Shown here piece by piece: positions 9,816-19,169 of a stretch of DNA of 64,000 bases (position 1 is its first letter; each line of letters starts with the position of its first letter). The notes beneath the pieces are model-generated. The model saw only the letters and a list, made by a program, of their open reading frames with translations. It had not been told where the DNA came from and did not search any database. Location: positions 2,976,001 to 3,040,000 of the forward strand of contig NZ_CP051651.1 of the NCBI RefSeq assembly GCF_012848175.1. Direction: 5' to 3'. The DNA is from Xanthomonas campestris pv. badrii. Lineage in GTDB: Bacteria > Pseudomonadota > Gammaproteobacteria > Xanthomonadales > Xanthomonadaceae. Position numbers and translations under genes: made by a program.

Positions 9816-10827
9816 GGCCCGCTCCGCGCTTGGTCTGGTGATCGCAGCCTACTCCCACCGCGCCGCGCTGGGTATCGACCAGGTACAGCGGACGCTGCTT
9901 GGCCTCGTCGTACAACCGGCCCAGGTATTCCCCGATCAGGCCCAGCGCAATCAGCTGGATGCCGCCCAGGAACAGGATCACCGACATCATCGTCGGCCAA
10001 CCCGCGACCGGGTCGCCCACCAGCGCCGCCTTGATCACCACCCAGCCCCCGAACAGGAACGCCGCCAGCGCCGTCAGCAGGCCCAGATAAGTCGCAGCCC
10101 GCAGCGGCACCGTGGAAAAACTGGTGATGCCGTCCAGCGCAAAATTCCATAACCGCCAGACCGTGAACTTGCTGGTCCCGGACAGGCGCGGCGCGCGCCG
10201 GTACGGCAGCGCCACCTGACGAAACCCGACCCAGCCGAACAGGCCCTTCATGAAACGATGCCGCTCGCGCAATTGCTGCAACGCCTGCACCACCCGCGGC
10301 GACAGCAGGCGAAAATCGCCGGTGTCGGCGGGGATCGGCGTGCGCGACAGGCGCCGGATCACCCGATAGAACGCATGGGCGGCACTGCGTTTGAGCCAGC
10401 TCTCGCCCTCGCGGAACACGCGCGTTCCGAAGATATTATCGTAGCCCGCCCGCCACAGCGCGACGAATTCCGGAATCAGTTCCGGCGGGTCCTGGCCATC
10501 GGCATCGAGCAGGACCACCGCGCCGGGCAGCACATGATCCAGTCCCGCCGAGACCGCCACTTCCTTGCCGAAATTGCGTGACAGCCGCACCGCACCCACC
10601 CGTGCATCGGCCTGCACCAGCGCCTGCACCACGTCCCAGGTGCCGTCGGTGCTGCCGTCATCGACATACAGCACCTGCGTCTGCAGCCCCTGCAGCTGTG
10701 CCAGCACCGCGCACAGCCGTGGATGCAGCAACGGGATGCTGGCTTCCTCGTTATAAGCCGCGATCACCACGGTCAGGCGCTCGGCAACGGCAACGGCAGG
10801 GGCGGCGCTGGTGTCGGTCGTGCTCAT
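9775..10827 (-). CDS. family 2 glycosyltransferase, membrane-anchored (DPM1/GtrB type)
   Basis: From the ATG at 10827 (MSTTDTSAAP) the protein has 350 residues. The GT-A catalytic part shows VVIAAYNEE, the DDGSTDGTW motif, LLDADGQDPPELI and GDFRLLSP. Two C-terminal membrane segments follow (TYLGLLTALAAFLFGGWVVI and MSVILFLGGIQLIALGLIGEYLGRLY). This is the architecture of undecaprenyl-phosphate sugar transferases of the GtrB/ArnC/YfdH type. Donor and acceptor cannot be read. It begins 2 nt after the stop of mtgA, so the two form an operon. Confidence 0.85.
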   Translation of the reverse strand: MSTTDTSAAPAVAVAERLTVVIAAYNEEASIPLLHPRLCAVLAQLQGLQTQVLYVDDGSTDGTWDVVQALVQADARVGAVRLSRNFGKEVAVSAGLDHVLPGAVVLLDADGQDPPELIPEFVALWRAGYDNIFGTRVFREGESWLKRSAAHAFYRVIRRLSRTPIPADTGDFRLLSPRVVQALQQLRERHRFMKGLFGWVGFRQVALPYRRAPRLSGTSKFTVWRLWNFALDGITSFSTVPLRAATYLGLLTALAAFLFGGWVVIKAALVGDPVAGWPTMMSVILFLGGIQLIALGLIGEYLGRLYDEAKQRPLYLVDTQRGAVGVGCDHQTKRGAGHADRTTAVGDQAG

Positions 10828-10829
10828 GC

Positions 10830-11567
10830 TCACCTGGCCTGCAGATAGGCCGCGCCGCCCAGCTGGCGTGCCTGCCGATGGATCCACGCCGTGCGCCGCT
10901 GCACGTAGGCGCCCGGCCGGCGCGCGTCATAGCGCCGCGGCGATGGCAGCACCGCGGCCAGACGCGCCGACTCGGTCGGCGACAGCCCGGCCGCGTCCTT
11001 GCCCCAGAACTGCCGGGCAGCCGCCTGCGCGCCATACACGCCGTCGCCGAACTCGGCCACGTTGAGATACATCTCCAGAATGCGCTGCTTGGGCCAGAAC
11101 AGTTCGATCAGCACCGTGTACCAGGCCTCCAGACCCTTGCGCAGCCAGCTGCGGCCCTGCCACAGGAACACATTCTTGGCGACCTGCTGGCTGATCGTGC
11201 TGGCGCCACGCACCCGCCCGCCGCGCGCATTGTGATCGCGCGCCTTTTCGATGGCCTGCAGATCGAAGCCATGATGCATCGGGAACTGCTGATCCTCTGC
11301 CGCCACCACCGAGATCGGCAGGCTGGCGGCGATCTTTTCGTAGTCGCGCCATTGCTGATGCAGGGAAAACCCGACGTCGCCCTCGCCCCACGCTTCCAGA
11401 TAGCGCCCCACCATCATGCTGCTGATCGGCGGGTCGACCACCCGCAGCACCAGCACCTGCAACACGCTCGCGGCGGCAAACAGCAGTGGTGCGGCCAATA
11501 GCCAGCGCAGCCAGCGTCTGCGCCGCGGTGGCGTCCCCTGCTTGCCATCCAATGCATCCGTCCCCAT
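10830..11567 (-). CDS. mtgA: monofunctional biosynthetic peptidoglycan transglycosylase
   Basis: A 245-residue GT51 enzyme that polymerises lipid II glycan chains at the inner membrane. An N-terminal anchor ([23 protein letters not shown]) precedes the GT51 motifs: [14 protein letters not shown] with the catalytic glutamate in motif 1, [16 protein letters not shown] in motif 2, [13 protein letters not shown] and [17 protein letters not shown]. There is no transpeptidase domain. ATG 11567 (MGTDALDGK) puts the anchor at the right distance. It is divergent from hslO, with 75 nt between them. Confidence 0.93.
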   Translation of the reverse strand: MGTDALDGKQGTPPRRRRWLRWLLAAPLLFAAASVLQVLVLRVVDPPISSMMVGRYLEAWGEGDVGFSLHQQWRDYEKIAASLPISVVAAEDQQFPMHHGFDLQAIEKARDHNARGGRVRGASTISQQVAKNVFLWQGRSWLRKGLEAWYTVLIELFWPKQRILEMYLNVAEFGDGVYGAQAAARQFWGKDAAGLSPTESARLAAVLPSPRRYDARRPGAYVQRRTAWIHRQARQLGGAAYLQAR

Positions 11568-11642
11568 TAGTTCGCTTCGACCTTCGATCCCGATGCCTGC
11601 CGCATTATCCGGCAACCGGCGTCCCTTACGTCCGATGTCTCC

Positions 11643-12533
11643 ATGACCGATCACGATCAGCTGTCCCGTTTCCTGCTGCCTGCCGCCGGCGTGCGCGGAG
11701 TCCATGTGCGTCTGACCAAGGCCTGGCACGACATCCAGGGCGCCGCCGCGTACCCGCCAGCCGCGCGCCAGCTGCTCGGCGAAGCCGCCGTGGCGGCCGC
11801 CCTGTTCACCGGCCACACCAAGGTGGACGGTCGCCTGTCCGTGCAGCTGCGCGGCAACGACACGCTGCGCACCCTGTTCGCCGAATGCACCGCCGCCGGC
11901 ACCTTGCGCGGCATCGTGCAGCTGGCCGACGGCGCCGATGCGCCGACCGACCTGCGCGAACTGGGCGAGGCCGCCCTGCTGGCGATCACCATCGAAAACC
12001 CCGGCCTGGACCCACGCGAACCGCAGCGCTACCAGAGCCTGGTCGCCATGCAGGCGCCGGACCTGGCCGAAGCCTTCGAGACCTACTTCCAGCAGTCCGA
12101 ACAGCTGCCGACCCGCCTGTTGCTGGCGGCCGGCCCGGATCAGGCCGCCGGCCTGCTGCTGCAGAAGCTGCCCGGCGACGAAGGCGACACCGACGGCTGG
12201 ACCCGCATCGGCGCCCTGTTCGACACGCTCGGCGCGCCGGAACTGCTGTCGGTCGCCGGCGACGACCTGCTGCACCGCCTGTTCCACGACGAAGATACCC
12301 AGCTGATGGGCAGCAAGCCGCTCAGTTTCGGCTGCTCCTGCTCACGCGAACGGGTCGCCTCGATGCTGCAGTCGCTGGGCGAAGAAGAGGCCCGCGCCGC
12401 AGCAGAAGAGACCGGCAGCGTGGACGTGCGCTGCGAATTCTGCGGCCGTGAGTATCACTTTGCGTTGACCGATCTGGCCGTACTTTTCAGTGCAGCGCAG
12501 CCCTCCCAGCAGGCGCCGGAACGGTTGCAATAG
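11643..12533 (+). CDS. hslO: Hsp33 redox-regulated chaperone
   Basis: A 296-residue cytoplasmic holdase activated by oxidative unfolding. The C-terminal zinc site has both cysteine pairs: CSC in [11 protein letters not shown] and CEFC in [11 protein letters not shown]. The N-terminal substrate-binding domain shows the family pattern [14 protein letters not shown] and [17 protein letters not shown]. Length matches the family. No obvious operon partner. Confidence 0.95.
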   Translation: MTDHDQLSRFLLPAAGVRGVHVRLTKAWHDIQGAAAYPPAARQLLGEAAVAAALFTGHTKVDGRLSVQLRGNDTLRTLFAECTAAGTLRGIVQLADGADAPTDLRELGEAALLAITIENPGLDPREPQRYQSLVAMQAPDLAEAFETYFQQSEQLPTRLLLAAGPDQAAGLLLQKLPGDEGDTDGWTRIGALFDTLGAPELLSVAGDDLLHRLFHDEDTQLMGSKPLSFGCSCSRERVASMLQSLGEEEARAAAEETGSVDVRCEFCGREYHFALTDLAVLFSAAQPSQQAPERLQ

Positions 12534-12652
12534 ATAGCATTACGGGTGCGTTCCGGGGAACGTGACTACTTGTTAAATAATCATAAACACCCTAGCATTC
12601 TCCCTGCCCGCTCTCGGGAACTTAACAATCACTCCTGGGTCTGATCTCCGGT

Positions 12653-13519
12653 ATGCGACACCTTCTGCGCCTTCCGCTCGCTTTGCTGGTTGCCCTTGCG
12701 GCAGCCACGGGTGTGTACGCGCAGTCGGCGCAGCAAGTGCGCGAAAGCACGATCCTGCCGGTGTGGAACAAGGGCAGTGGCAAGGTCGAGGCGTTCCTGT
12801 ATCTGGAGCCCACCGGTGAGCAGAAGGCCGGTGCGCGTTGGCACTTCGGTCGCAACTCGCTGGATGCGGCGTTCGGCCTGACCTCCGGCGATTCGCTGGG
12901 CCTGCTGTGCAACAGCAGCCGCGGCACCAATATCAGCGGGCTGGCCAGCCATTGCCTGTTGGCCGGCATCGGCGACGACGAGGAAGACAGCGCCGCCGCG
13001 TCGCGTCGTGTGTCCGGAACGCTGGGCTTCAACCGCGCTGGTGGCCGTGTCGGCGTCACTGCCGGCACCGGTCGCGACACCCTGCCTGCCTGGCTCATCG
13101 GCGCCGGCAAGGCACCGCTGACGCGTGTCGAACAGAACGACCTGACCGTATTCGGCCAGAAGAACATCGGCCGCGAAGGCTTCGTCTCGATCGGCGGCAC
13201 CTACGCCCGTGCGCGGCTGGTTCCGTTGGCGGACGTCTCACCGGCAATTGCCGACCAATGGGACAGCAAGACCTTGAGCGTTGGCGGCGGCTACGGCGCT
13301 TTCAGCGCCAACGTCATCGGCCGTGTGGTGGACGTTCCCGGCCAGCCCGAGAAGTGGGAAGGCCTGGGCCTGGGCCTGACCTGGCGCACCCCCTGGAGCG
13401 GCCAGCTCACCGTCGGCGCCGAAAACGTCATCTCGCGCGGCAAGAACCCCTTCGCGCCCAACAACGACAGCAACAGTGACGGCACGGTTCCGTACGTCCG
13501 GTACGAGCAGGATCTGTAA
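12653..13519 (+). CDS. secreted/outer-membrane-like protein, unknown function
   Basis: A 288-residue protein with a clean signal peptide (LLRLPLALLVALAAATGVYA-QS). The mature part alternates hydrophobic and polar residues with many glycines (for example SVGGGYGAFSANVIGRVV and GLGLGLTWRTPWSGQLTVGAENV), and its C-terminus ends in RYEQDL. This suggests an eight- to twelve-stranded outer-membrane barrel or surface beta protein. No named family is recognised. It is monocistronic, with an intrinsic terminator about 25 nt after the stop. Confidence 0.7.
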   Translation: MRHLLRLPLALLVALAAATGVYAQSAQQVRESTILPVWNKGSGKVEAFLYLEPTGEQKAGARWHFGRNSLDAAFGLTSGDSLGLLCNSSRGTNISGLASHCLLAGIGDDEEDSAAASRRVSGTLGFNRAGGRVGVTAGTGRDTLPAWLIGAGKAPLTRVEQNDLTVFGQKNIGREGFVSIGGTYARARLVPLADVSPAIADQWDSKTLSVGGGYGAFSANVIGRVVDVPGQPEKWEGLGLGLTWRTPWSGQLTVGAENVISRGKNPFAPNNDSNSDGTVPYVRYEQDL

Positions 13520-13543
13520 GCCTTCCTCCTGCCCCAAACGATC

Positions 13544-13577
13544 ACGCCACCGCCATAGACGGTGGCGTTTTTGTTTT
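13544..13577 (+). terminator. intrinsic terminator
   Basis: A perfect stem ACGCCACC/GGTGGCGT with a 9-nt loop is followed by TTTTTGTTTT. It lies just after the stop of the secreted-protein gene and in the right orientation for it. Confidence 0.85.
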
Positions 13578-14128
13578 GGTACCTGCAGAACCTAATTGTT
13601 TGGTAACAGCTGCCCTCAGGGCGCGTCGCCAGGTATTGGGAAAGCGCATCTGGTATCGCAAGCCGTCAAGCAATGGAAAATCAGGCACGCACTTTTCTGG
13701 CCGACTGTCACTGCTTCCACGCAATACTGAACCTTTCTCGAAGACCTCAAAAGTCGCTCGATCCCAGTACAGGGTTTTCTACTTTGCCTTGAGCTGCACG
13801 CAGCGAAGTGACGCTTGGCCAGGATTCCAGCATGGCGTGGCGTGACGCTGCCCGTCATCGGCAGCGCACCAGCATCGCAATCAGCCTGCACGGTTAAAAC
13901 GTCCCGCACTGCCTTACGCCTTCTATCTAACTGCTGGGCCTATCTGGCTGCCGGGCAAGCGGGGCTATGGGACCATCGACCAAACGATTTCAGACGCCGC
14001 ATACCCAATCAGTCAGAGTGCTTTCCGTTCTGCTGGCGAGCATGCTCACCGCATACTGATTCGGCAACGGCACCTTCAATATCCGCCCAGGACAATGCCC
14101 CGGTCCGCCTGACCAAGGCCCATAAACG
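13578..14128. other. intergenic region without recognisable gene
   Basis: About 550 nt between the terminator of the secreted-protein gene and the terminator of the TonB-dependent receptor. Short open frames exist on both strands (up to about 97 codons) but show no signal peptide, domain or family resemblance, and base composition is more even than in flanking genes. It may be the remnant of a lost gene; nothing positive can be called. Confidence 0.5.
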
Positions 14129-14156
14129 GCTACGCCCCCGAGATCGGGGGCGTAGC
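14129..14156 (-). terminator. strong palindrome terminating the TonB receptor transcript
   Basis: A 13-bp perfect inverted repeat, GCTACGCCCCCGA / TCGGGGGCGTAGC, lies 25 nt past the stop of the receptor gene. It lacks a long T-tract but is the only strong hairpin in the position of a terminator. Confidence 0.6.
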
Positions 14157-14180
14157 TTAGGTCAAACGATCAAACGCCTA

Positions 14181-17144
14181 TCAGAAACGCTGGGTGTAAC
14201 GCATGTACAGGAAACGACCGATGTCGAAGCCGCCGAAGTAGGACACGTTGGAGCTCGGCTGGCTATACAGGGTCGGACCAACGCGGTCGAACACATTGTT
14301 GGCGCCGGCAGAAATCGTCGCGTTCCACGGGGCATTCCAACGCACCTGGACGTCATTGAAGACGGTGGCGCCACGCTCGTTGGTCGGGTTACCCACCGAA
14401 ACGCCCTGATTGTTCGGAGCGCGGTAGTTGGGATCGCTGCACTCGTCCGGGAACTGAGCCGCATTCAGGCAGGCTTCTTTCAGCCCGGAGAAGTAGCGCA
14501 CCGTCCAGCTGGCACCGAAGTCGCCCTTATCCCAATTGAGTGCGACGTTGGAGCGAATGCGGAAATGGGTACCGGTCGTCGTACCGGCCCAGCCTACACC
14601 CGTGAACGGGTTCGGATTGGTGACGGAGTTCCGGGTGGTGACCAGTTCGTCGCGGCTGGTGTAGGTGGTCGTCCACTTGACGCCGAAGGTTCCGGCCGTA
14701 TCGGTCGCCAGTCGGTAACCCAGATCCAGGTCGTAGCCCTCGACTTCACGGTAACCCGCATTGATCGAAGTGCGGTTCAAGGTGTTTACGATGCCAGTGA
14801 CGGGATCACGGGTGAACGCGTTGCAGCGCTCGGCGATACCGTTGATGTAGCAGTCGTTGAGGATCAGATTGGCGGTGTCGCCGATGATGGTGTTTTCGAC
14901 GCGGATCTGCCACCAGTCAAGCGACACGTTCAAGCCGTTGACGAAGCCCGGGCTCCATACAAAACCCAGGGTCTTGGAGGTGGAAGTTTCAGGTGTCAGC
15001 TCGTCATTGGAGCCGGACAGGAACGCCAGTGGCGTCTGCGACGAGGCTGCCGTGGTCGGCACGAAACCCTGCGCCTGCTGACGGAAGGTAGCCGCGTTGA
15101 CCGGCAGTGCTGCAGCGCAACGAGCGCGGACAGCAGCGCTGTTTCGGGAAGCACCGAACTGCACGTCACAAGGATCGGTGAAGAAGTCGAAACTTTGCGA
15201 ACCGCCGCCGTAGAGATCGGAAATGGTCGGGGCGCGGAAGCCCTCGGCCCAGGTACCGCGCACCAGCAATGACTGGAACGGCTTCCACTTGAAACCGAAC
15301 TTGCTGTTCACGGTATCGCCGAAGGTGTTGTAGTCGGAGTACCGGGATGCCAGGCTCAGACTCAGCTCCTGGGCGAACGGCAGATCAGCCAGAATCGGCA
15401 CGTTGAGCTCGGCATAGACTTCTTCCACCTTGTAGCTTCCGCTGGTAGGGAAGTTGGCCAAGCCAGAAGTGTTACCCGACTGTGTAAGCGCGTCCGGGCT
15501 GAACTCACCTTCTTCCTTACGCTGCTCAGCGCCCACGGCGAATCCGAGATCGCCAGCAGGCAGGGAGAACAGGCTGCCCGACAAGTTGGCCGTGATGACC
15601 TTCGTCTTGGTGTCTGCAGTCGCGTGCGTGGTGGGGATCAGGAAGTCCTGCAGGGCCTGATTGCCGGTCAGTGCACCCGGACCGGTCAGGCCAGCGGCGA
15701 TGAACGGATTGAACGGCACGCACTGCGCCAGAGCGATCGGAGCAGCAGCCGAGCCGCACTGCGCAACGCCGGATGCATTGATGAAGGACGGACCCACAGC
15801 TGCACGCAACGAGGTCAGGTTGAGATCGCCGTAACCGCTCTGCACCAGCTTGTTGTTGTTATAGAGGTAACCCACATCCCAGTCGAAGATGCGGTCGCCA
15901 ACATTGAACGAGCCGTCAAACGCGCCCGAGAAGCGATACGTGGTCAGCTCCGCACGCGTGGTGCGCGGTACTTCGGTCGTACGACGCCACCAGTTCGGGA
16001 TTTCGCGATTGAGCGGATTGAATGCGCTATCCACCGACATCGGCGAACCGAATGCGAGTGCCTGGTACGGGTAGCCCGCGATCTGGCGCTCGGAATCACG
16101 ATTGCTGTACAGCACGTTGGTACGAAAACGGACGTTGTCGGTCAGATCATAGGAGCCGTCCACGAACAACGAGCGGCGTTCCTGCGGGGTGCGCAGGTCA
16201 GTCCAACGGTTGGTATTGGTCTTGTCTTGCGTAACGAACTGGTCTGTATTCTGGGCCCGGTAGTCCGCCGGGTTGTCCGGGTTGCCGCCGTCGCGCACCA
16301 ATACGCGCACTTCGCGATTCGGATTGGCTGGGGTGGCTACCGCAGGGTAAGCAACATTGGGCAGCGCATCCGTCGGGCGGCTGACGAATCCACCGAACTC
16401 ACCGACGGCAGTCCAGCCAAAGTCCGGATGATTGGACGAACGCGGGAATTCCGAATACGGACGGTCAGAAGCAGCAACCTTGTTTTCCTTGGCATATTCG
16501 ATGCCGACGGTCAGCGTTCCACGCTCGCCGGTCACACCCATCACGAAGTCGGCATTGGTCGTTTCGCCATCGCCCTGCGAGTACTGGCCGTAGTAAACGC
16601 TGCCGGTCGCGCCATCGAAATTGGTGCGGGTGATGATGTTGATGACACCGGCGATCGCGTCCGAACCGTAGATCGAGGACGCACCGTCCTTCAGCACCTC
16701 GATGCGATCGATCGAAGAGACAGGAACGGTGGAGATGTCCTGCAGGCCGTCAGTGGTGATGCCCAGACGCTTGCCGTTGACCAGGACCAGCGTACGCGCT
16801 GCACCCAGGTCGCGCAGGCTGATATAGGTACCACCGACTGCTTCGCCGGAAGACAGCGGCGACGCGCGGCTGATCGGCGGCGTGCCGACTGCGCTGATGT
16901 TCTGCAGGATGTCGGCGACCGACGAGAAACCCTGCTTCTCGATGTCGGCGCGGCTGACGGTCAGAATCGGCTGAGCGGTTTCGGTATCCACCTGGCGGAT
17001 GCGCGAACCGGTCACTTCGATACGATCAAGGTTGGTCGCGCCGGTGTCCTGGGCGATGGCGATCGAAGGCAGTGCAGAGGCAGTAGCGCCAACCGCGATG
17101 GCGAATGAAATCGCGTCGCGAAGCTTGCTGGTCTTGTAAATCAT
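14181..17144 (-). CDS. TonB-dependent outer-membrane receptor
   Basis: From the ATG at 17144 (MIYKTSKLRDA), preceded by GGAGAGAG, the protein has 987 residues: a signal peptide (to about AIAQ), a TonB box region (LDRIEVTGSRI), a plug domain (PILTVSRADIEKQGFSSVADILQNI, TLVLVNGKRLG, IDRIEVLKDGASSIYGSDAIAGVINIIT) and a 22-strand barrel ending in YMRYTQRF with terminal phenylalanine. The substrate is unknown. It stands alone with its own terminator; there are no adjacent periplasmic or degradation genes, so the sequence does not suggest a nutrient. A small palindrome GATAGTAGCTATC lies about 90 nt upstream. Confidence 0.9.
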   Translation of the reverse strand: MIYKTSKLRDAISFAIAVGATASALPSIAIAQDTGATNLDRIEVTGSRIRQVDTETAQPILTVSRADIEKQGFSSVADILQNISAVGTPPISRASPLSSGEAVGGTYISLRDLGAARTLVLVNGKRLGITTDGLQDISTVPVSSIDRIEVLKDGASSIYGSDAIAGVINIITRTNFDGATGSVYYGQYSQGDGETTNADFVMGVTGERGTLTVGIEYAKENKVAASDRPYSEFPRSSNHPDFGWTAVGEFGGFVSRPTDALPNVAYPAVATPANPNREVRVLVRDGGNPDNPADYRAQNTDQFVTQDKTNTNRWTDLRTPQERRSLFVDGSYDLTDNVRFRTNVLYSNRDSERQIAGYPYQALAFGSPMSVDSAFNPLNREIPNWWRRTTEVPRTTRAELTTYRFSGAFDGSFNVGDRIFDWDVGYLYNNNKLVQSGYGDLNLTSLRAAVGPSFINASGVAQCGSAAAPIALAQCVPFNPFIAAGLTGPGALTGNQALQDFLIPTTHATADTKTKVITANLSGSLFSLPAGDLGFAVGAEQRKEEGEFSPDALTQSGNTSGLANFPTSGSYKVEEVYAELNVPILADLPFAQELSLSLASRYSDYNTFGDTVNSKFGFKWKPFQSLLVRGTWAEGFRAPTISDLYGGGSQSFDFFTDPCDVQFGASRNSAAVRARCAAALPVNAATFRQQAQGFVPTTAASSQTPLAFLSGSNDELTPETSTSKTLGFVWSPGFVNGLNVSLDWWQIRVENTIIGDTANLILNDCYINGIAERCNAFTRDPVTGIVNTLNRTSINAGYREVEGYDLDLGYRLATDTAGTFGVKWTTTYTSRDELVTTRNSVTNPNPFTGVGWAGTTTGTHFRIRSNVALNWDKGDFGASWTVRYFSGLKEACLNAAQFPDECSDPNYRAPNNQGVSVGNPTNERGATVFNDVQVRWNAPWNATISAGANNVFDRVGPTLYSQPSSNVSYFGGFDIGRFLYMRYTQRF

Positions 17145-17500
17145 TGAGCTCTCTCTCCAAGATCTTGGTAGTGGCGTGATGAACAACCGTTCGAGGGATC
17201 GAAAAAGCGAACCCAAAACGAAAGGTGGAGCCGATAGTAGCTATCAAGTTGGAAAAATTAAAGATGCGTTAACAAGAAATTGTCTTTCCGTGAATTCAGG
17301 GCGAGCTTAACTTTCTCAAGCGCCGTTGGAGATCGCTAAAGTTCCCTGCACAGCTGCCGCTAAAGCTGCAAACCACGGCCTTGAGGCAAGCGGCCCCAAG
17401 CATAACGAAAGAATTATCTTTAAAAACAAAAACTTACGAATTTCCGAGCAAGCGCTCCAGCGATAGATCAAGCAAGCCCAAGCGGATATCGGTGCTGCGT
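17145..17500. promoter_or_regulatory. leader/promoter region of the TonB receptor
   Basis: A 356-nt AT-richer spacer between the receptor start and the TetR stop. It contains the receptor's Shine-Dalgarno (GGAGAGAG), a 13-bp palindrome GATAGTAGCTATC at about 17233-17245, and an AT-rich block at 17246-17280 suitable for a promoter in the minus direction. No gene is seen. Confidence 0.4.
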
Positions 17501-18109
17501 TTAGCCCGGAATCAACGTCTGAATCACATGCTCGACGTAGGCCTCGAAATCTTCCCGGGCCTGCTTGGGTTGCTGCAGTTGCAGCGAAAGCTGCAGGAAG
17601 CCGACGTAGGCGGCGTAGGCCAGGCGGGCGCGGTGCTGGGCGTCGGTGCGGGACAGGCCGGCCTGGCGGAACGAGGCGATCAGGTAATCGAGGCGGCGCT
17701 GCGAGACGCGGTCGATGACCGGACGCACTGCCGGGTGATCGAGCGCCTTGAGCAGTTCGCTATAGATAACGTGTGGTTTGACCTCATGCGCGACCAACTG
17801 GAACAACGCGCGCAGGCGGGCACTGGGGTCCGGAACATCTTCCAGGCTGCCGAACACTTCCTTTTGTTCGAAAATTTCCCAGCGTTCCAGGGCCGCCTGC
17901 AGCAGTGCGTCGCGTGATGGGAAGTGCCAGTAGAAGCTGCCCTTGGTAACGCCGAGCCGGCGCGCCAACGGTTCTACGGCGACCGCGCCCACGCCCTGCT
18001 CGGCGATCAGGTCCAGCGCAGCCTGCGCCCAGTCGTCTGCGCTGAGGCGGTTGCCGCGGCCGGAACTGGCGCGGGGAGTGGTGGGGCTGGATTCGGTAAT
18101 GTCGTTCAT
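17501..18109 (-). CDS. TetR-family transcriptional regulator
   Basis: From the ATG at 18109 (MNDITESSPT) the protein has 202 residues. A classical TetR N-terminal HTH is visible: WAQAALDLIAEQGVGAVAVEPLARRLGVTKGSFYWHFPSRDALLQAAL. The ligand-binding domain is family-specific. It is divergent from a hydrolase/acyl-CoA dehydrogenase operon and separated from it by several CATAC/GTATG inverted repeats, so it probably represses that operon and itself in response to an acyl or fatty-acid-type ligand. A TetR protein linking fatty acids to type III secretion (TfmR) is known in X. citri; identity with this gene is not established. Confidence 0.85.
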   Translation of the reverse strand: MNDITESSPTTPRASSGRGNRLSADDWAQAALDLIAEQGVGAVAVEPLARRLGVTKGSFYWHFPSRDALLQAALERWEIFEQKEVFGSLEDVPDPSARLRALFQLVAHEVKPHVIYSELLKALDHPAVRPVIDRVSQRRLDYLIASFRQAGLSRTDAQHRARLAYAAYVGFLQLSLQLQQPKQAREDFEAYVEHVIQTLIPG

Positions 18110-18122
18110 GCCGCGATTTAAC

Positions 18123-18150
18123 CATACGCTTGGGTCAGTTGCAGTATGCG
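18123..18150. promoter_or_regulatory. inverted repeat upstream of tetR gene
   Basis: CATACGC and GTATGCG form a perfect 7-bp inverted repeat with a 14-nt spacer, 14 nt upstream of the TetR ATG. It shares the CATAC/GTATG half-site with the two palindromes near the hydrolase start, so it is a candidate autoregulatory site. Confidence 0.45.
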
Positions 18151-18195
18151 TCACGAAAACGACGCACAATCGCCACGATTCAATGGCTTAACCGT

Positions 18196-18249
18196 CCATA
18201 CCAGAGAGTATTGACAGGCGGCGGAACGCATCCATACCATTAGGTATGG
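18196..18249 (+). promoter_or_regulatory. twin TetR operator candidates and promoter of the hydrolase-fadE operon
   Basis: Site A (18196-18213) reads CCATACC-AGAG-AGTATTG and site B (18232-18249) reads CCATACC-ATTA-GGTATGG, a perfect palindrome. A consensus -35 TTGACA lies at 18211-18216, with a possible -10 TACCAT at 18235-18240 (18-nt spacing). Site B covers the -10 element and the start codon at 18246. A repressor bound here would block the promoter, and transcription would begin at or within a few bases of the ATG, giving a leaderless message. Confidence 0.6.
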
Positions 18250-19169
18250 TCACTCTTCCTTCTACCCTCGCCCGCACTGCGTCTGCGCCGCTGATCAGCG
18301 CTGGCGATGCCGAGTTGGCGGTGTCGGTGCAAGGCGCAGAACGCGCACAGACGGTCGTGCTGGCGCATGGGTTCGGGCAGACGCGGCACGCGTGGGACAC
18401 GACTGCAGGCGCGTTGGCGCAGGCTGGCTACCGTGCGCTGTCCTACGATGCGCGCGGGCATGGCGACTCGAGTTTCAATGCCGCCGAGGTGCGCTACTCG
18501 CCGACGCAGTTCACCGATGACCTGATTGTCGTGGCGGGCGAACATGCCGAACCGCCAGTGCTGGTCGCCGCCTCGATGGGAGGCTTGTTCGGCCTGCTTG
18601 CGGAAGCGCGTTGGCCGGGATTGTTTCGCGCCATCGTGCTGGTCGACATCACGCCGCGCTGGGATACCAGCGGCGTGGAGCGCATCCTGCGCTTCATGAC
18701 CGCGCACCCGGACGGCTTTGCCTCACTGGAGGCCGCCGCCGATGCAATCGCCCATTACCTGCCGCATCGGCCGCGCAAAACGGCAACCCAATTGCGGGCG
18801 CTGCTGCGCCAGCGCGACGACGGCCGTTGGAAGTGGCATTGGGATCCGCGTTTGGTCGAAGAACTGGCCGGACAGAATGCGCAGCTGCAGCAGCATGCTC
18901 TGCTGGAAGCCGCCGCACAGGTGCGCTGCCCGGTGCTGTTGATCAGTGGCGGCCGCAGCGATCTGGTCACGCCGGCCACCATTTCCGAGTTCCTGTCGAT
19001 CGTGCCGCATGCACAGCATGTGCATCTGCCCGAGGCCACGCACATGCTGGCCGGCGACGACAACACCACGTTTACCGCCACCGTGTTGCAGTACCTGGAC
19101 GCATTACCCTCGGTTGGCATCATCGCAGCGTCCAACATCACCGAGCATGTCACTGGAGCAAGACCATGA
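18246..19169 (+). CDS. alpha/beta-fold hydrolase
   Basis: A 307-residue hydrolase: oxyanion motif LAHGFGQTRHAW, nucleophile elbow AASMGGLFGL (serine), acid region LLISGGRSDLVT and catalytic histidine in LPEATHMLAGDD. The fold is typical of esterases, lipases or acyl hydrolases; the exact substrate is unknown. It overlaps the acyl-CoA dehydrogenase gene by 4 nt (ATGA), implying coupled translation and a role in acyl chain release or fatty-acid use. The ATG at 18246 is the only start compatible with the conserved N-terminus. Confidence 0.85.
   Translation: MVTLPSTLARTASAPLISAGDAELAVSVQGAERAQTVVLAHGFGQTRHAWDTTAGALAQAGYRALSYDARGHGDSSFNAAEVRYSPTQFTDDLIVVAGEHAEPPVLVAASMGGLFGLLAEARWPGLFRAIVLVDITPRWDTSGVERILRFMTAHPDGFASLEAAADAIAHYLPHRPRKTATQLRALLRQRDDGRWKWHWDPRLVEELAGQNAQLQQHALLEAAAQVRCPVLLISGGRSDLVTPATISEFLSIVPHAQHVHLPEATHMLAGDDNTTFTATVLQYLDALPSVGIIAASNITEHVTGARP

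Noticed and set aside
18611..19165. Upstream extension of the fadE reading frame by 185 codons
   Set aside because: It overlaps the hydrolase in another frame, and the family N-terminus with membrane segments begins at ATG 19166.
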